Shown: piece after piece, positions 62,518 to 64,000 of the stretch | Layout: each line of letters opens with the position of its first letter | How positions within the stretch are numbered: position 1 is the stretch's first letter | Assembly (NCBI GenBank): GCA_004353515.1 | Contig: SMNZ01000007.1 | Span: forward strand, 124,001 to 188,000 | Direction of reading: 5' to 3' | Source of the DNA: Alteromonadaceae bacterium M269 | GTDB taxonomy: Bacteria > Pseudomonadota > Gammaproteobacteria > Enterobacterales > Alteromonadaceae | DNA: 64,000 nucleotides | The notes under the pieces: generated by a model | What the model was told of the DNA's origin: nothing | What the model saw: only the letters and a program-made list of their open reading frames with translations | Database searches by the model: none | Position numbers and translations under genes: made by a program

Positions 62518-63095
62518 TTTTTGCATCCAAGGTTTTCAAAAAAGTGATTAAAAAAAGCGTCTGAAGAATAAAGATCACCAGAGAAATTCTGTACGCGCTT
62601 TATCTTTCCTTTTTCGATTTGATAGAGGAGAACCCAATTAATATCGATATTGCCATCCGGCGTGTTGCTAAATCCTCGATGTGCGTCAATGACATAGGTA
62701 TCGTTGGCAGCTAAAATCATGACCTCAGCTTTAAAGCCTGCCTTCCCTAACAAAGAAAAGAATTCAGTGAAAGCCTTAACGCCTCTTTTTGTGCCGGCCA
62801 ACGCGTGACGCCCCGGAATATGCCATTCAACATCTTCGGCTACGTATTGTTTAATAGCCTCTAGATCACCAGTTGCATAAGCAGCGAAGAACTTTTGAAC
62901 AACCATCAGGGCAGCGCTATTTTCAGAGCCGGCAGCCACTGGATTACCCGGCTTAGGCCAAAGTTTCGCCTGATTGATTTCTTTCGCATCGTTTATTTTT
63001 GATTGTTCTAGCTTGTTTGCTAGAGCGGCAGATACCCCATCAGCATATAAGACGCTCAATGAGAGCAAACTGAAAAGCTTTAATTTGTTCAACAT
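62514..63095 (-). CDS. Exported SnoaL-like domain protein
   Basis: 193 residues with a signal peptide (LFSLLSLSVLYADGVSA). A SnoaL-like domain follows from about residue 60: VVQKFFAAYATGDLEAIKQY, VAEDVEWHIPGRHALAGTKR and GVKAFTEFFSLLGKAGFKA, the pattern of the ketosteroid isomerase-like group. GAGGTG precedes the ATG. First gene of the operon; its promoter region (63096-63225) contains the shared two-part operator, and a LysR gene is divergent from it. Confidence 0.85.
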   Translation of the reverse strand: MLNKLKLFSLLSLSVLYADGVSAALANKLEQSKINDAKEINQAKLWPKPGNPVAAGSENSAALMVVQKFFAAYATGDLEAIKQYVAEDVEWHIPGRHALAGTKRGVKAFTEFFSLLGKAGFKAEVMILAANDTYVIDAHRGFSNTPDGNIDINWVLLYQIEKGKIKRVQNFSGDLYSSDAFFNHFFENLGCKK

Positions 63096-63148
63096 AAACT
63101 CACCTCAATAAATGATTTTGTTAACCTGAGATGAGTTTATTAGAGTTG

Positions 63149-63204
63149 ATTAATAATGATTAGATGATGCTTCGCTATATAATTGTTAGGATAAAACTAA
63201 CAAT
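63149..63204. promoter_or_regulatory. Two-part operator between SnoaL operon and LysR gene
   Basis: ATTAATAATGATTAGA at 63149-63164 and CTAACAAT at 63197-63204 (48 bases start to start), the same words and spacing as at 61264 and 61312. Here CTAACAAT forms an inverted pair with ATTGTTAG (63182-63189). It lies 54 bases before the SnoaL gene start and immediately upstream of the divergent LysR gene, a typical LysR control region. Confidence 0.75.
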
Positions 63205-63225
63205 AAAATACCTAAACGTCTGACT

Positions 63226-64000
63226 ATGAACGGAACCACTTTCAATCAGCTAACGATGTTTCACACCATCGTTAAAGAAGGAAGCATTACCAAAGCAGCG
63301 CAAAAATTAGAGATTGCTTCTCCGTCGGTGAGCAATGCACTAAAAGCATTGGAAGAAGAATTAGGTTTACCCTTGTTCACGCGAACAACTCGACGAATTG
63401 AACTAACAGAAGCAGGCAGATTACTCTATGAGCGCACACTTCACCCAGTTGGTGATTTAAGCTTTGCGCTAGAAAGCATCAGTGATTTAAGTAAAGTACC
63501 TTCCGGTAAGGTCCGACTCACAACGCCTAAGTTCGTTTACCAATACTTGCTAAAACCCATTTATGCAGATTTTTGCGCACGCTACCCACAAATTGAATTG
63601 GAAATATCTATCTCTGATGCCGCAATTGATATTCTCAAAGAAGATTTTGATTTAGGGATACGTTTCGGCGACCGTGTCGAAGAAGGCATGATCGCGCGAC
63701 AATTAACAAAGCCCATGAAAGAAGCGTTGTTTGTTTCTGAGAGCTATCAAAAGAAGCATGGTATTCCCCAATCCCCTGAAGAGTTAAAAAACCATAAGCT
63801 CGTACAATACCGCTTTATTGCATCAAACCAACTTGCGCCTCTGCTGCTCGACAATCAAGGGGAATCATTGTCTGTTGAAATGCCCAACGCGTTAATCGTT
63901 AACGACACGGATGTTATGTTAGATGCAGCCAAAAGCGGCGTAGGTATAGGTCGCATTGTCGAGCCCATGGTTAAAGGGTCGCTCGATAAACAGGAACTGA
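63226..64000 (+). CDS. LysR-family transcriptional regulator, 3'-truncated by window edge
   Basis: First 258 residues of a LysR regulator; the frame is open to the last base. The N-terminal winged helix is clear ([53 protein letters not shown]), followed by the substrate-binding domain (SGKVRLTTPKFVYQYLLKPI; DLGIRFGDRVEEGMIARQL; LDAAKSGVGIGRIVEPMVKG). Full-length members have about 300 residues. It is divergent from the SnoaL-oxidoreductase operon with the shared operator between, and likely also controls the hydrolase-SnoaL-SDR operon. Confidence 0.92.
   Translation, partial: MNGTTFNQLTMFHTIVKEGSITKAAQKLEIASPSVSNALKALEEELGLPLFTRTTRRIELTEAGRLLYERTLHPVGDLSFALESISDLSKVPSGKVRLTTPKFVYQYLLKPIYADFCARYPQIELEISISDAAIDILKEDFDLGIRFGDRVEEGMIARQLTKPMKEALFVSESYQKKHGIPQSPEELKNHKLVQYRFIASNQLAPLLLDNQGESLSVEMPNALIVNDTDVMLDAAKSGVGIGRIVEPMVKGSLDKQEL

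Overview
The window looks like chromosomal DNA of a Gram-negative gammaproteobacterium with moderately AT-rich sequence, probably marine or salt-tolerant. The reasons are an RND efflux pair, a yeaG-yeaH-ycgB operon, glucosylglycerate (compatible solute) genes, a Zrg-type zinc uptake locus, a siderophore-interacting protein under a Fur box, and YegD-type Hsp70 proteins. Dispersed palindromic repeats close to the Pseudomonas REP/REPIN type lie between genes. I cannot name the genus; an Oceanospirillales/Alteromonadales-like or Kangiellaceae-like bacterium would fit. I saw no rRNA, tRNA, CRISPR array, transposase or prophage. The window begins inside a KefB/C-like antiporter gene and ends inside a LysR-family regulator gene.

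Layout. 1-7.7 kb: end of a cation/proton antiporter, a MexEF-like RND pump operon, and a metallo-beta-lactamase-fold hydrolase divergent from a TetR regulator across a triplicated 8-bp operator-like word. 8-12.7 kb: prkA(yeaG)-yeaH-ycgB stress operon. 12.8-24 kb: mixed accessory genes (YgjV/acetyltransferase-like protein, ABA4-like protein, M1-like peptidase with LytTR regulator, PDZ-hydrolase, YVTN propeller, tricorn-like S41 protease, two related small secreted proteins, P-loop kinase). 24-30.1 kb: YegD-like Hsp70, a large hairpin element, BLUF photosensor divergent from a histidine kinase, cytochrome c-propeller protein. 30.2-35 kb: glucosylglycerate operon: glycerate kinase-phosphatase fusion, GpgS, GH13 phosphorylase. 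Together these can make glucosylglycerate and recycle it through glycerate and 3-phosphoglycerate.

35-40.3 kb is the most coherent unusual cluster. NrtR and a deoxynucleotidase-like HAD protein diverge from a PRPP synthetase, NadV, an ADP-ribosylglycohydrolase and the NAD-consuming RNA 2'-phosphotransferase KptA. Three TGTC-N5-GACA sites lie between. It couples NAD salvage to ADP-ribose chemistry and may be a NAD-restoration or ADP-ribosylation-reversal system.

40.3-49.3 kb: alpha/beta hydrolase with Mpo1-like protein, Crp/Fnr regulator, D-aminoacylase divergent from an AraC regulator, a cytoplasmic chemotaxis receptor with five tandem PAS domains, and a siderophore-interacting protein that seems to use an ATT start codon. 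49.7-54 kb: Zrg-like zinc uptake locus (histidine-rich ZrgA-like protein, MerC-like protein, two DUF3299 proteins, ABC ATPase and FtsX-type permease) with Zur-like boxes. 54.3-58.9 kb: second Hsp70-like protein, RsgA, Spo0M-like protein, PEP-CTERM protein. 59-64 kb: two minus-strand operons (SnoaL, oxidoreductase-SnoaL fusion; alpha/beta hydrolase, SnoaL, SDR) whose promoters share a two-part operator with identical spacing, next to a divergent LysR regulator.
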